This document shows, piece after piece, positions 34,858 through 44,300 of a DNA stretch of 64,000 nucleotides. The notes below the pieces were generated by a model. It saw only the letters and a list, made by a program, of their open reading frames with translations. It did no database searches and was not told where the DNA came from. Position 1 is the first letter of the stretch. Every line of letters starts with the position of its first letter. Origin of the DNA: Leifsonia sp. AK011 (lineage in GTDB: Bacteria; Actinomycetota; Actinomycetes; Actinomycetales; Microbacteriaceae); contig NZ_JACCCH010000001.1 of assembly GCF_013410945.1 (NCBI RefSeq), positions 310,001 to 374,000 of the forward strand. The letters are read 5' to 3'. The position numbers and the translations under genes were made by a program.

Positions 34858-36095
34858 AGCGCGCCCGCGATCGCGCGCACGCCAGCCTCGACCTCGGCGA
34901 AGCTCGTCGAGAGCGGCGACAGCCCGAGACGGATGCCGTCCGGCCTCCGGAAGTCCGGGATCACGCCGGCCGACCACAGTGCGGGCATGATGTCGGCGAA
35001 TCGCGGGTGGTCGATCGTGATGTGGCCGCCACGGCGGGACGCATCGCGCGGGGAGGCGAGCGCGGCATCCGGGAGCAGGTCGTCGACGAGGGCTATCGCG
35101 TGCTCGGTGAGGGCCACGGACTTGGCGCGCACGGCGTCGAGCCCGACCTCGCCGAGGAGCGCGATCATGTCGCGCATCGGCTGCATGCCGATGACGGGTG
35201 GCGTTCCGCTCAGGAAGCCCCGGATGCCCGCCGCGGCCTCGTAGCCCTGGCCCATCTCGAACGGGGTCGCCGAACCCAGCCACCCCTGGATCGGCTGGCG
35301 CAACTCCGCCTGCAGTTCCCGTCGCACGTAGAGGAATGCCGGTGCACCGGGGCCACCGTTGAGGTACTTGTATCCGCAGCCCACGGCAAGGTCGACGCCC
35401 CACTCGTCGAGAGGCGTGGGAACGACACCGACGGAGTGGGAGAGGTCCCAGATGACGAGGCCGCCGGCGCCGTGGACCACCGCCGTGACGGCGGGGATAT
35501 CGGCCAGCCACGCGGAGCGGTAGGCGACCGAACTGAACAGCGCCACTGCTGTGTGAGGCCCCACCGCGTTGGCGACGAGCTCGGGCGTCACTCCCCCATC
35601 GTGCGGCGTTTCGATCCAGCGAACCGTGAGGCCGCGGTCGCGGGCGATGCCCTCGACGATGTAGCGGTCGGTGGGGAAGTTCTCGCGGTCGATGACGATC
35701 TCGGTGCGCCCCGGTCGAGCATCCAGCGCAGCTCGCACGAGCTTGTAGAGCACGACGGTTGTGGAGTCCGCGATGGCCACCTGGCCCGCGGCGGCACCCA
35801 GGGCCACACGACCGAGTTCGTCGCCGATGTCGAGGGGGAGTTGCATCCACCCCTCGTCCCAGCCGCGGATGAGCCTTCCGCCCCAGTCCTCGCGCGTGAA
35901 GGTCGCGAGCCTCTCGACGGATGCCTTCAGCGGACGACCCAGCGAGTTGCCGTCGAGGTACGCCACAAGCCCGTCACTCTCGACGAACCGATCGCGGTAG
36001 CCCGCGAGCGCATCAGCAGAGTCCATCTCCGAGGTAAGCCGATCGGCCCCTGTAGCAGGGTCCGGAGGGGCCGAATCGCTTACCTCGGGAGACAC
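34854..36095 (-). CDS. kynU: Kynureninase
   Basis: PLP enzyme that cleaves kynurenine to anthranilate and alanine in tryptophan degradation. 413 aa from GTG 36095, which lies 2 nt after the Gfo/Idh stop; an in-frame ATG at 36026 would give 390 aa. Signatures are YLDGNSLGRPL, IVIDRENFPTDRYIVEG, IWDLSHSVGVVPTPLDEWG, the PLP-Lys in CGYKYLNGGPGAPAFLYV and GWLGSATPFEMGQGYEAA. The N-terminal 23 codons contain a strong inverted repeat. No other kyn genes are adjacent. Confidence 0.93.
   Translation of the reverse strand: MSPEVSDSAPPDPATGADRLTSEMDSADALAGYRDRFVESDGLVAYLDGNSLGRPLKASVERLATFTREDWGGRLIRGWDEGWMQLPLDIGDELGRVALGAAAGQVAIADSTTVVLYKLVRAALDARPGRTEIVIDRENFPTDRYIVEGIARDRGLTVRWIETPHDGGVTPELVANAVGPHTAVALFSSVAYRSAWLADIPAVTAVVHGAGGLVIWDLSHSVGVVPTPLDEWGVDLAVGCGYKYLNGGPGAPAFLYVRRELQAELRQPIQGWLGSATPFEMGQGYEAAAGIRGFLSGTPPVIGMQPMRDMIALLGEVGLDAVRAKSVALTEHAIALVDDLLPDAALASPRDASRRGGHITIDHPRFADIMPALWSAGVIPDFRRPDGIRLGLSPLSTSFAEVEAGVRAIAGAL
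36029..36088 (-). promoter_or_regulatory. 23-bp inverted repeat at the kynureninase start
   Basis: Arms 36029-36051 and 36066-36088 match at 20 of 23 positions (three clustered differences form an internal bubble), with a 14-nt loop. The hairpin ends 3 nt before the internal ATG 36026 and covers codons 3-22 of the GTG-started frame. It could act as an attenuator, an operator for a dimer, or an RNA structure controlling which start is used. Confidence 0.6.
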
Positions 36096-36097
36096 GG

Positions 36098-37108
36098 TCA
36101 GCCGACCTGGGAGCGGGCGGCATCGAGAACGTCGAGCACGGCGATCGTGTCGTCCAGCCCGTGGAGAGGTGACTCGGTGAGGCCGTCCGCGATGTGCTGC
36201 GCAACGGCGACGGCCTGGTAGCAGAGGCCGTCGCGCCACGCGAAGCCGTTGGGGTCGCTGTACTCCGCGACCACCTTCTCGTCGACGAGCACCCGGAACG
36301 AGCTCGGGCCCATGAACTCGTGCGGGTAGTCGATGCGCGCCGCGGTGCCGCTGATGGTCGCGGCGAGAGGGGTTGCCACGAGCATGCTCGTCGTGAGCAC
36401 CGCCTGGGCGCGATCGGCGTAGTCCAGGATGATGGCAGCCTGCGCGTCCACGCCCGTGCTCGTGAGCGAGCCGCTGGCGGTCACCCGCTGCGGCGCCCCC
36501 TTCACGAAGTGCGCGAACCACGCCGGGTACACGCCCACATCGAGCAGCGCCCCGCCACCGAGCGCGGGGTTGTAGGCGCGGCCGTTCGGGTCGGTGTCGA
36601 AGACCGCACCGAAATCGGCGGTGACCGTGAGCACGTCGCCGAGTGCACTGTCGCGCAAAAGCGCGTCGACGACGGTGGTCTGCGGCAGGAACCGCGACCA
36701 CATCGCCTCCATCGCGAAGACTCCCGCCGCGCGTGCGGCGTCCGCGAGCGTGCGAGCCTCAGCAGCGCTGATACCGATCGGCTTCTCCACGAGCACGTGT
36801 TTGCCCGCGGCGATCGCGAGCAACGCGAGCTTCAGGTGCTCGGTGTGCGGCGGCGCGATGTACACGACATCGACGGTGGGGTCGGCGACGAGCTGCTCAT
36901 AGGACCCGTACGCCTGGGGGATCCCGTGCTTGTCGGCGAACGCCTGCGCGCGCTCGAGGGACCTCGAGGCGACGGCGACAACCCGCTGGTCGGTGTGGCT
37001 GCGGAGGGCGGAGGTCCAGTCATCCGCGATCCCGCCGGGAGCCAGGATGCCCCAGCGCTGCACCGGCCCGCCGCGAAGAGGAGTGTGGGTCGAGGGAGGC
37101 AGGATCAT
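36098..37108 (-). CDS. Gfo/Idh/MocA family oxidoreductase
   Basis: 336-aa NAD(P)-dependent oxidoreductase. Rossmann domain with WGILAPGGIADDWTSALRS near residue 19, the EKP signature (HVLVEKPIGISAAEA) and a C-terminal alpha/beta domain with GGGALLDVGVYPAWFAHFV. Typical substrates are sugars, inositols or related cyclic alcohols (dihydrodiol dehydrogenase-like); not decided here. It sits 2 nt upstream of kynureninase, so the two are probably co-transcribed, although no pathway link is known. Confidence 0.92.
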   Translation of the reverse strand: MILPPSTHTPLRGGPVQRWGILAPGGIADDWTSALRSHTDQRVVAVASRSLERAQAFADKHGIPQAYGSYEQLVADPTVDVVYIAPPHTEHLKLALLAIAAGKHVLVEKPIGISAAEARTLADAARAAGVFAMEAMWSRFLPQTTVVDALLRDSALGDVLTVTADFGAVFDTDPNGRAYNPALGGGALLDVGVYPAWFAHFVKGAPQRVTASGSLTSTGVDAQAAIILDYADRAQAVLTTSMLVATPLAATISGTAARIDYPHEFMGPSSFRVLVDEKVVAEYSDPNGFAWRDGLCYQAVAVAQHIADGLTESPLHGLDDTIAVLDVLDAARSQVG

Positions 37109-37124
37109 GCAACGACCCTACTTG

Positions 37125-37190
37125 CCCGTGCGTTGCCCAGTTCAGCCAGTGTTGCGTCGCGCGCACTGGCCGAACTGGGCAACTCACGGG
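37125..37190. repeat. 27-bp palindrome between rocD and oxidoreductase
   Basis: Arms 37125-37151 and 37164-37190 match at 25 of 27 positions around a 12-nt loop. It stands between the rocD stop (37281) and the start of the next minus-strand gene, 91 nt after rocD. The stable stem suits a terminator or a REP-type element. It has the same build as the palindrome at 26942-27023 but a different arm sequence. Confidence 0.6.
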
Positions 37191-37280
37191 AGGGGGACAT
37201 GCGACACGCCGCACCGATTCTGGGTCAGGTGCGGCGTGTCGGTCTGGATGCGTACATCCCGGCCCGCGGGATGCACGGGG

Positions 37281-38519
37281 TCAGCGTGTCGCGAGAAGCT
37301 CGAGCTCCTCCTTGAGCTGTGCGACCGCCCAGTCGATGTCCTCCTCGGAGACGACGATCGGCGGGGCGAAACGGATGGTCGAACCGTGGGTGTCCTTGAC
37401 GAGGATGCCGCGATCCATGAGCAGCTCGCACACCTCCCGCCCGGTCGCGAGGGCGGGGTCGATGTCCACTCCCGCCCAGAGGCCTGCGCCGCGCACGGCG
37501 GTGACCCCGTGGCCGATGAGCGCGTTCAATCCGGAGTGCAGGCGCTCCCCGAGCTCGTTCGCGCGCTGCTGCATCTCGCCGGTCGCGAGCAGCTCAACCA
37601 CGGCGTGCCCGACGGCCGCCGCGAGGGGGTTGCCGCCGAACGTCGATCCGTGCTCGCCCGGCTGGAGCACCCCGAGGATGTCGGAGTTGCCGACCACGGC
37701 ACTCACGGGCACGATTCCGCCGCCGAGCGCCTTGCCGAGCAGGTAGAGGTCGGGCACGACTCCCGAGCGGTCGCACGCGAAGGTCGTGCCGGTGCGGCCG
37801 AGGCCCGACTGGATCTCGTCGGCGATCATGAGCACGTTCCTGCGCCGCGTGATCTCGCGCACCGCCGGGAGGTAGTCGGCGGGCGGAACGAGGATGCCCG
37901 CCTCGCCCTGGATCGGCTCGAGAAGTACCGCGACCGTCGTCTTGTCGATGGCGGCCTCGAGTGCTTCCGCGTCCCCGTAGGGGACGACGACGAAGCCGGG
38001 CGTGAACGGACCGAAATCGGCGCGCGCCTGTTCGTCGGTCGAGAAGCTCACGATCGTCGTGGTGCGTCCATGGAAGTTGCCGTCCATCACGATGATCGTC
38101 GCCTGGCCCTGCGGCACGCCCTTGACCCGGTAGCCCCAGGCCCGAGCGACCTTCACGGCGGACTCGACGGCCTCAGCACCCGTGTTCATCGGCAGCACCA
38201 TGTCCTTGCCGGCGAGCTGCGCGAGCGCCTCGGCGAACGGCTCGAGTCGGTCGTTGTGGAAGGCACGACTCGTGAGGGTGATGCGATCGAGTTGCTCCTT
38301 GGCTGCGGCGATGAGCGCGGGATGTCCGTGGCCGAAGTTCACCGCGGAGTACGCCGCGAGGCAATCGAGGTACCGGCGGCCGGTGACATCCGTCACCCAG
38401 GCTCCCTCGCCGGACGCCACGACCACCGGCAGGGGATGGTAGTTGTGGGCGAGGTGCACGTCGGGGTCGGCTGTCTGGAGCTGACCCTTCAGGGGACGCC
38501 GCTGGTTGAGGGACGTCAT
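37281..38519 (-). CDS. rocD: Ornithine aminotransferase
   Basis: PLP transaminase: ornithine + 2-oxoglutarate to glutamate-5-semialdehyde (P5C) + glutamate. 412 aa from ATG 38519, which overlaps the ddaH stop (ATGA). Signatures are LAHNYHPLPVVVASGEGAWV, the aminotransferase class III core IADEIQSGLGRTG and the PLP-Lys in LLGKALGGGIVPVSAVVG, then STFGGNPLAAAVG. P5C made here feeds PutA, encoded at 41304-44747. Confidence 0.95.
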   Translation of the reverse strand: MTSLNQRRPLKGQLQTADPDVHLAHNYHPLPVVVASGEGAWVTDVTGRRYLDCLAAYSAVNFGHGHPALIAAAKEQLDRITLTSRAFHNDRLEPFAEALAQLAGKDMVLPMNTGAEAVESAVKVARAWGYRVKGVPQGQATIIVMDGNFHGRTTTIVSFSTDEQARADFGPFTPGFVVVPYGDAEALEAAIDKTTVAVLLEPIQGEAGILVPPADYLPAVREITRRRNVLMIADEIQSGLGRTGTTFACDRSGVVPDLYLLGKALGGGIVPVSAVVGNSDILGVLQPGEHGSTFGGNPLAAAVGHAVVELLATGEMQQRANELGERLHSGLNALIGHGVTAVRGAGLWAGVDIDPALATGREVCELLMDRGILVKDTHGSTIRFAPPIVVSEEDIDWAVAQLKEELELLATR

Positions 38520-39370
38520 CGGCGCAGTTCCAGGGTGCAGCACTTGACACCGCCGCCGCCGAGCAGGAGCTCGGAGAGGTCCACGCCTATGGGGTTGTAG
38601 CCGCGCTCGCGCAGCTGGCGCTCGAAGTCCTTGGCGCGCGAAGCGATCACGACGTTGTAGCCGTCGCTGAACGAGTTCAGCCCGAGCACCGCGGCATCCT
38701 CTTCCGTGACGAGGATCGCATCGGGGTAGCGCTCGCGCAGGATCTCGAGCGACGGCTCGTCGAACGCGGCCGGAAGGTAGGCAATGTTGGCCGGTGCAGT
38801 GCCGCGGCCGTCATCGAGCACCGCGATCGCGGTGTCGAGGTGGTAGAAGCTGGGGTTGACGAGCTGGAGGGACACGACCTCGCGCCCGAAGATGCTCGCG
38901 AGCTCCTGGTGGCTGTTGCTCGCACTGCGGAAGCCCTGGCCCGCGAGGATCACGTCGCCGACGAGCAGGAAGTCACCCTCGCCCTCGTTGACCTCGACCG
39001 GCCGGTGCACCTCATAGCCCTGGGCTGCGAACCAGTCCATATAGGCGGGGCCCTCCGGCTGACGCTCGGCGTAGGTGAAACTCGCGCCATAGGCCTTGCC
39101 GTCGAGCACGAATCCGCCGTTTGCGGCGTAGACCATATCGGGCAGGCCCTCGACGGGGTCGATGAGCTGAACGTCGAAGCCGAGATCGAGGTAGGTGCGG
39201 TACAACACCTCCCACTGGGCGACCGCGGTGGCGGTGCTCGTCGGGTCCTCCGGGTGCATCCAGGGGTTGATCCGGTAGCTCACCGTGAAGTGCTCGGGGC
39301 GGCACATGAGTACCGACTTGCGTGAGGGAGTACGCTGCACGGGGGATGCTGCGGGTTCAGTCATGGTCAT
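38516..39370 (-). CDS. ddaH: Dimethylargininase / amidinotransferase family hydrolase
   Basis: 284 aa of the guanidino-group modifying superfamily. Start MTMTEPAAS (two ATGs, 39370 and 39364). Signatures are SVLMCRPEHFTVSYRINPWM, DMVYAANGGFV, GEGDFLLVG, catalytic His in SFYHLDTAIAVLDDGRG and the nucleophile Cys in GGGGVKCCTLELR. The family converts methylarginine or arginine-type substrates to citrulline/ornithine plus amines. Pairing with rocD in one operon supports arginine-derivative use. It diverges from an Lrp regulator. Confidence 0.88.
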   Translation of the reverse strand: MTMTEPAASPVQRTPSRKSVLMCRPEHFTVSYRINPWMHPEDPTSTATAVAQWEVLYRTYLDLGFDVQLIDPVEGLPDMVYAANGGFVLDGKAYGASFTYAERQPEGPAYMDWFAAQGYEVHRPVEVNEGEGDFLLVGDVILAGQGFRSASNSHQELASIFGREVVSLQLVNPSFYHLDTAIAVLDDGRGTAPANIAYLPAAFDEPSLEILRERYPDAILVTEEDAAVLGLNSFSDGYNVVIASRAKDFERQLRERGYNPIGVDLSELLLGGGGVKCCTLELRR

Positions 39371-39411
39371 GAACCCAGTGTTTCACGCACCTATCCGCAA
39401 TGTCAGAGCTT

Positions 39412-39473
39412 TAGGCGCAGCAAACGCGCGCCTAATAGTGGCATCGCACAATAATCGGTCGTACACTGTGGCA
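39412..39473 (+). promoter_or_regulatory. Lrp promoter region with TAGGCGC inverted repeat
   Basis: Inverted repeat TAGGCGC (39412-39418) and GCGCCTA (39428-39434), 9-nt spacer, sits between divergent ddaH and lrp genes. Further on, TACACT ends 6 nt before ATG 39474, giving a leaderless-type promoter. The palindrome is a candidate Lrp-binding site controlling both directions. Confidence 0.6.
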
Positions 39474-39911
39474 ATGGACAGCCTCGATCACGGCATCATC
39501 GATCTCCTCCGCCAGAACGCCCGCGCGGGTTACGCGGATATCGGCGGCGTGGTGGGGCTCTCGGCCTCCGCCGTTAAGCGTCGCGTTGACCGGCTCGTGG
39601 CGGATGGAGTCATCCGTGCGTTCACGATCCAGGTCGACCCCACCGTCGACGGCATGGGCACAGAGGCCTACGTCGAGCTGTTCTGCCGCGGCACGGTTGC
39701 CCCCGAGGAGCTCAAGCGCATCCTCACGGGCGTGCCGGAGGTCGTGGATGCCGGTACCGTGACGGGTTCCGCGGATGCCATCGTGCACATGCGCTCCCGC
39801 GATATCGCCTCACTCGAGCTCGCGCTGGAACGCGTCAGGAACGCCCCGAACGTGGACCACACGCGCAGCGCGATCGTGCTGTCCCGTCTCATCCACCGCA
39901 ATCACGACTAG
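39474..39911 (+). CDS. Lrp/AsnC family transcriptional regulator
   Basis: 145 aa. N-terminal HTH (DHGIIDLLRQNARAGYADIG, then SASAVKRRVDRLVADGVI) and the C-terminal RAM ligand domain (GTEAYVELFCRG, VVDAGTVTGSADAIVHMRS). Divergent from the ddaH-rocD operon, so it probably senses an amino acid such as arginine, ornithine or proline and activates that operon. TACACT 6 nt before the ATG suggests leaderless translation. Confidence 0.93.
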   Translation: MDSLDHGIIDLLRQNARAGYADIGGVVGLSASAVKRRVDRLVADGVIRAFTIQVDPTVDGMGTEAYVELFCRGTVAPEELKRILTGVPEVVDAGTVTGSADAIVHMRSRDIASLELALERVRNAPNVDHTRSAIVLSRLIHRNHD

Positions 39912-39920
39912 GACAGCTCC

Positions 39921-40316
39921 GTGACCGATTCCTGGCGGCGACCGGCGACGCAGAGCGCCATCACCTTCGAGATCGACCCGCAGGGCGCCGCGCCGCCCTT
40001 CGAGCAGATCAAGGCGCAGCTCGTGGCCCGGGTCTCGGAGGGCGAGCTCATCGCCGGCACCAAGCTCCCGGCCGTGCGCCAGCTCGCGACCGACCTCGGC
40101 ATCGCGCCGAATACCGTCGCGCGTGCCTACCGCGAGCTCGAAGCCGACGGCTTCGTCGAGACCCGCGGACGCAACGGCACCGTCATCAAGGCGCGACCCG
40201 GCGACGCGGATGCCCTCCTCCAGGTCGCGGCGACCGAGTACGCCGCGCGGGCCGCCGCCCTCGGGGTTGCCCCGGAGCAGGCGCTCGCGTACGTGACCGC
40301 GGCGCTGCGCGCCTAA
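39921..40316 (+). CDS. GntR family regulator (YtrA-like, short)
   Basis: 131 aa, starting at GTG 39921, 9 nt after lrp. Winged helix with PPFEQIKAQLVARVSEGEL, LPAVRQLATDLGIAPNTVAR and AYRELEADGFVETRGRNGTV, followed by a ~50-residue helical tail. This compact form is the YtrA subfamily, usually controlling ABC transporters; none is adjacent. Its stop overlaps the convergent TetR gene stop by 4 nt. Confidence 0.92.
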   Translation: MTDSWRRPATQSAITFEIDPQGAAPPFEQIKAQLVARVSEGELIAGTKLPAVRQLATDLGIAPNTVARAYRELEADGFVETRGRNGTVIKARPGDADALLQVAATEYAARAAALGVAPEQALAYVTAALRA

Positions 40317-40912
40317 GCCGAGGCCGAGCTCCGCTCCACCCACTCGATGAGGGTGCGGTAGCTGTCATCCACCCGGGTCGATCCGCGCGTGATGAAGAAG
40401 TCGAGGTAGAGGCCGAGCAGGGTGGCGACGATAAGGCGCCCCTCGCGGGTCGCACGCTCGGCGTCGAGGCCCTCGTGCATTCCGAGCGCTGTGAGACCCG
40501 CCGCGAAGGTGTCGAGGTCGGAGTTGAGCGCCGAGATCTCGAGATCGGGGTTCTCGGCCGCGGCGTTCGAGAGCGTGAAGAGCAGCTGCGTCTGGAGGCG
40601 GTTGTTGGGGTCGCGGAACTGTTCCCACGTCCAGCGGATGGCCTCCGCTCGACTCGCGGGGCGGCGTCCGCCGAATTGCGCGATGTACTCGATGCTCAGC
40701 TGCCGCATCACGTAGCCGAGGAGTTGCTCGCGCGTTCCGAAGTAGTAGCCGAGCATGCGGTGGCTTGTGCCTGCGCCCTGGGCCAGCTGTCGGAGCGAGA
40801 GGTCGACGCGGCCCTCGGCACGGATATGGGCGAGCACCTTCAGGAGCAGGTCGTGGGCGCGGCTTCCGGGAACAGGCATCCCGTCGTTCGGTACCTGTGC
40901 CGAGCCATCCAC
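40313..40912 (-). CDS. TetR family transcriptional regulator
   Basis: 199 aa. N-terminal HTH (VDLSLRQLAQGAGTSHRMLG, then YYFGTREQLLGYVM) and a helical C-terminal ligand domain. The TetR signature YFGTREQLL is clear. It is divergent from the small protein gene at 40972, 59 nt apart, which is its most likely target. The ligand is unknown. Confidence 0.9.
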   Translation of the reverse strand: MDGSAQVPNDGMPVPGSRAHDLLLKVLAHIRAEGRVDLSLRQLAQGAGTSHRMLGYYFGTREQLLGYVMRQLSIEYIAQFGGRRPASRAEAIRWTWEQFRDPNNRLQTQLLFTLSNAAAENPDLEISALNSDLDTFAAGLTALGMHEGLDAERATREGRLIVATLLGLYLDFFITRGSTRVDDSYRTLIEWVERSSASA

Positions 40913-40935
40913 TGATTAAGGGTACGCGACGACGC

Positions 40936-40971
40936 TTGACCAAATCTTTCCCAGTGGAACATACTGTGCTC
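40936..40971 (+). promoter_or_regulatory. Leaderless-type promoter of the 40972 gene
   Basis: TTGACC (40936-40941), 18 nt, CATACT (40960-40965), then GTGCTC and ATG 40972. Transcription would begin at or within a base of the ATG. The divergent TetR gene starts 24 nt upstream of the -35. Confidence 0.65.
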
Positions 40972-41301
40972 ATGTTCGGTATCGGCAAGAAGGCCTGGGA
41001 GCCCGCAGAGGCGACGATCGTGCTCGTCAACATCAAGAAGGTGTCGAGCGACGGGCTCACGCCGACGCGCGAATGGGCCGCCGACGTACGCCGCGCCGAC
41101 GGATCGGTCACGCGCGCGAAGATCGACGAGCCGCGCTGGGTGACCGACTTCTGGCCTCCGGACGCCGGTAACGTCGTCAAGGTCGAGATCGATCCGGCAT
41201 CGGGTGCCGTGCGCTTCGACGTGAAGAACGACCCCCAGCTGTCGGTCAAGGGACGCGAGAAGGCCCAGTCCGATGCGTTCAAGGCCGCCCTCGGCGAGTA
41301 A
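40972..41301 (+). CDS. Small conserved-looking protein of unknown function
   Basis: 109 aa, no TM segment, starting MFGIGKKAWEPAEATIVLVN. Mixed beta pattern (TIVLVNIKKVSS, EWAADVRRADGSVTRAKIDE, VVKVEIDPASGAVRFDVKND) suggests a small beta-barrel or OB-like fold. No family recognised. ATG was chosen because the promoter pattern TTGACC-N18-CATACT ends 6 nt before it. Divergent from the TetR gene and convergent with putA (2-nt gap). Confidence 0.7.
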   Translation: MFGIGKKAWEPAEATIVLVNIKKVSSDGLTPTREWAADVRRADGSVTRAKIDEPRWVTDFWPPDAGNVVKVEIDPASGAVRFDVKNDPQLSVKGREKAQSDAFKAALGE

Positions 41302-41303
41302 CG

Positions 41304-44300
41304 CTAGATCTCGAGCGAGATCATCGCCCGGTCGGGGTTGCCGAAACGGTGCGCGGTGACCGTGACCGACTGCTCGCGCAGGAACGGCAGGAGCTCGATG
41401 CGGCCCTCTGTCGTCACGGGCCCCGCATAAATCGCCACGTCGGGTGATCCGCCCGTGGCCTCCGCAAGAGCCCTGGCATCGCCGCCGACGAGACGCACGC
41501 GACCGGTGAGGCGGGGCGCACGCGCGAGGAACGCGGCATCCGTCTCGATCGCGACGTCGCGCACCCGTGCTGACGGGTTCGCCGTCGAGAAGGACTGCAC
41601 GAGGGCCGCGGGGAGCGGCAGTGCAGAGCTGATCGTGACGAGCGCGCCCGCGCGGGATGCCGCGGCGATGAGTCGCACGAGGTGCCCGAGCGACTCCCCC
41701 TCAGACAGCCGCAGCGTCACTTCGGCTGGTCGGTAGCGCAGCACGTTCCGTTCGACGCCGAGGTTCGAGACATCCCTGGCGACACCGAGCTCGGACGCCC
41801 AGGCCCTCTCGTCGCTCTGGGCGGCACGGCGCACGCGATCGAACTCGGGGAAGTCGAGGCCGGTCTGGCCGTGGCGGATGACCTCGGCGACACTCGCGGA
41901 GACACCCTTGAGCGTGATGTTGGCGACGGGCTCCTTCTCGATGGACTCCCACCGGCCGAGAGTGAGCACGTAGTTGGGTCCGCCGGCCTTGGCGCCCGTT
42001 CCGACGGTTGAGCGCTTCCAGCCGCCGAACGGCTGGCGCTGCACGATCGCGCCCGTGATTCCGCGGTTGACGTAGAGGTTGCCGGCCTGGACACGGTCGA
42101 GCCAGCGGGAGACCTCGGCGGGATCGAGCGAGTGGATGCCCGCCGTGAGGCCGTAGTCGCTCCCGTTCTGGAGGTCGATCGCCTCGTCGAGGGTGCGCGC
42201 CGTCATCACTCCGAGGATGGGACCGAAGTACTCGGTGCGGTGGAACTCGCTGCCAGCCTGGACTCCGGTGCGAACGCCCGGCGACCACAGGCGACCACTG
42301 TCGTCGAGCGCGCGCGGCTCGACAAGCCAGCTCTCGCCCTCGCCCAGCTGGGTGAGGCCACGCAGGAGCTTGCCCGTCGGCGCCTCGATGAGGGGGCCGA
42401 CGACCGAGGTCGGGTCCTGCGGGTAGCCAACGTGGAGGGTGCGCACAGCGTCGACGAGCTGGCGCTGGAACCGCTCACTGCGCGCGACGGAGCCGACCAG
42501 GATCACGAGCGAGGCGGCCGAGCACTTCTGCCCGGCATGGCCGAACGCGCTGCGCACGATATCGCCGACCGCGAGGTCGAGGTCTGCGGTCGGCGTCACG
42601 ATGATGGCGTTCTTGCCGCTCGTCTCGGCGAGCAGCGGCAGGTCGGGGCGCCATGACCGGAACAGCGCCGCGGTCTCGTACGCGCCCGTGAGGATCACAC
42701 GGTCCACGCGCGGGTGGGCGATGAGCTGGCGACCGAGGTCACCCTCCTCCACGTCGACGAGTGTGACGAGTTCGCGCGAGATGCCAGCCTCCCAGAGCGC
42801 CTCGACCATGACGGCCCCACTGCGGCGGGCCTGAGGTGCCGGCTTGATCACGACGGCCGACCCTGCGGCGAGCGCCGCCAGCACGGACCCGGCAGGGATC
42901 GCGACGGGGAAGTTCCAGGGCGGGGCCACCACGGTGAGACGCGGCGGGATGTACGTGGCATCCTCGATCGCGTCCAGCTCGACGGCACGCTCTGCGTAGT
43001 AATGGGCGAAGTCCACCGTTTCGCTGACCTCGACGTCTGCCTCGGCGAGGGTCTTGCCGGTCTCACTCGCCATCACCTCGATGAGTCGGCCGCGGAAGGC
43101 CGCGAGCACGTCACCGGCGTCGTGCAACAGCCGCGCGCGATCGGCGCCGGGAGTTGCACCCCACGCTTCGCCGGCACGTTCGGCCAGGGCGATGCGCTGC
43201 TCGAGGGTCTCGGCATCCTGCACGAGTGCTGCGGAGATCGTGTCGGCACCGAGGCGCGAGTCCGCGCTGCGGGCGAGAATGCGCACGCCCCAGTCACGGT
43301 TGGCCGCGAGGGACGAGTCGGTGTCTGCCTCGTTCTCGAACCCGGTCTCGGGAGCGATCTCGAGAACGGATGCCCGATCCTGGGTTCGGCGCGGGCCGAG
43401 CTCGAGCTCGCCCATGCGCTCGAGCGAGGCGCTGAACCGACCGGCCTCCCGCTCGAACACGTCCTGCGAGGTGGCCAGCTCGAACAGCCCGGACATGATG
43501 TTCTCGGGGGACGCGTTCTCCTCGAGGCGACGGATCAGGTAGCTGATGGCCGAGTCGAACTCCGACGGATGCACGACCGGCGTGTACAGGCGGAGCCCAC
43601 CGACATCCCGCCTCACGACCTCCGACTGTGCGGTGGCCATACCGAGGAGCATCTCGAACTCGACGCGTGACTCGACGCCGCGCTGCTGGGCGAGCAGCCA
43701 CGACCAGGCAACGTCGAAGAGGTTGTGGCTCGCGACGCCGATGCGCACGGCGTCGGTGTGCTCCGGCGTGAGCGCCCAGTCGAGCACGCGCTTGAAGCTC
43801 GCATCGGTGTCGACCTTGGTGTCCCAGGTCGCGAGCGGCCAGCCGTGCATGCGCGCGTCGACCCGCTCCATGGCGAGGTTGGCACCCTTGACGACACGCA
43901 CCTTGATGCCGGCGCCACCCTCAGCGTGGCGACGAGTGGCCCACTCCGTGAGGCCCTGCAAGGCGCCGAGTGCATCCGGAAGGTAGGCCTGCAGAACGAT
44001 GCCCGCCTCGAGGTTGCGCAGCAGCGGCTTGTCGAGGAGACGCTGGAAGACCGCGATGGTGAGTCCGAGGTCGCGGTACTCCTCCATGTCGAGGTTGATG
44101 AACTTCGCCTTGCGGCCGCTCTTCACAACGCCAGCCGCGTACTCGTAGAGCGGCGTCAGCCGTTCGACGACGTAGTCGACGGTCTCGTCGAATACCCACC
44201 CGTTGAGCTGGGCCGCGATGGACGACACCTTGATCGACACGTAGTCGACGTCGTCGCGTTCGAGGAGTTCGCGAGTGCGGTCGAGACGGCGGGTGGCCTC

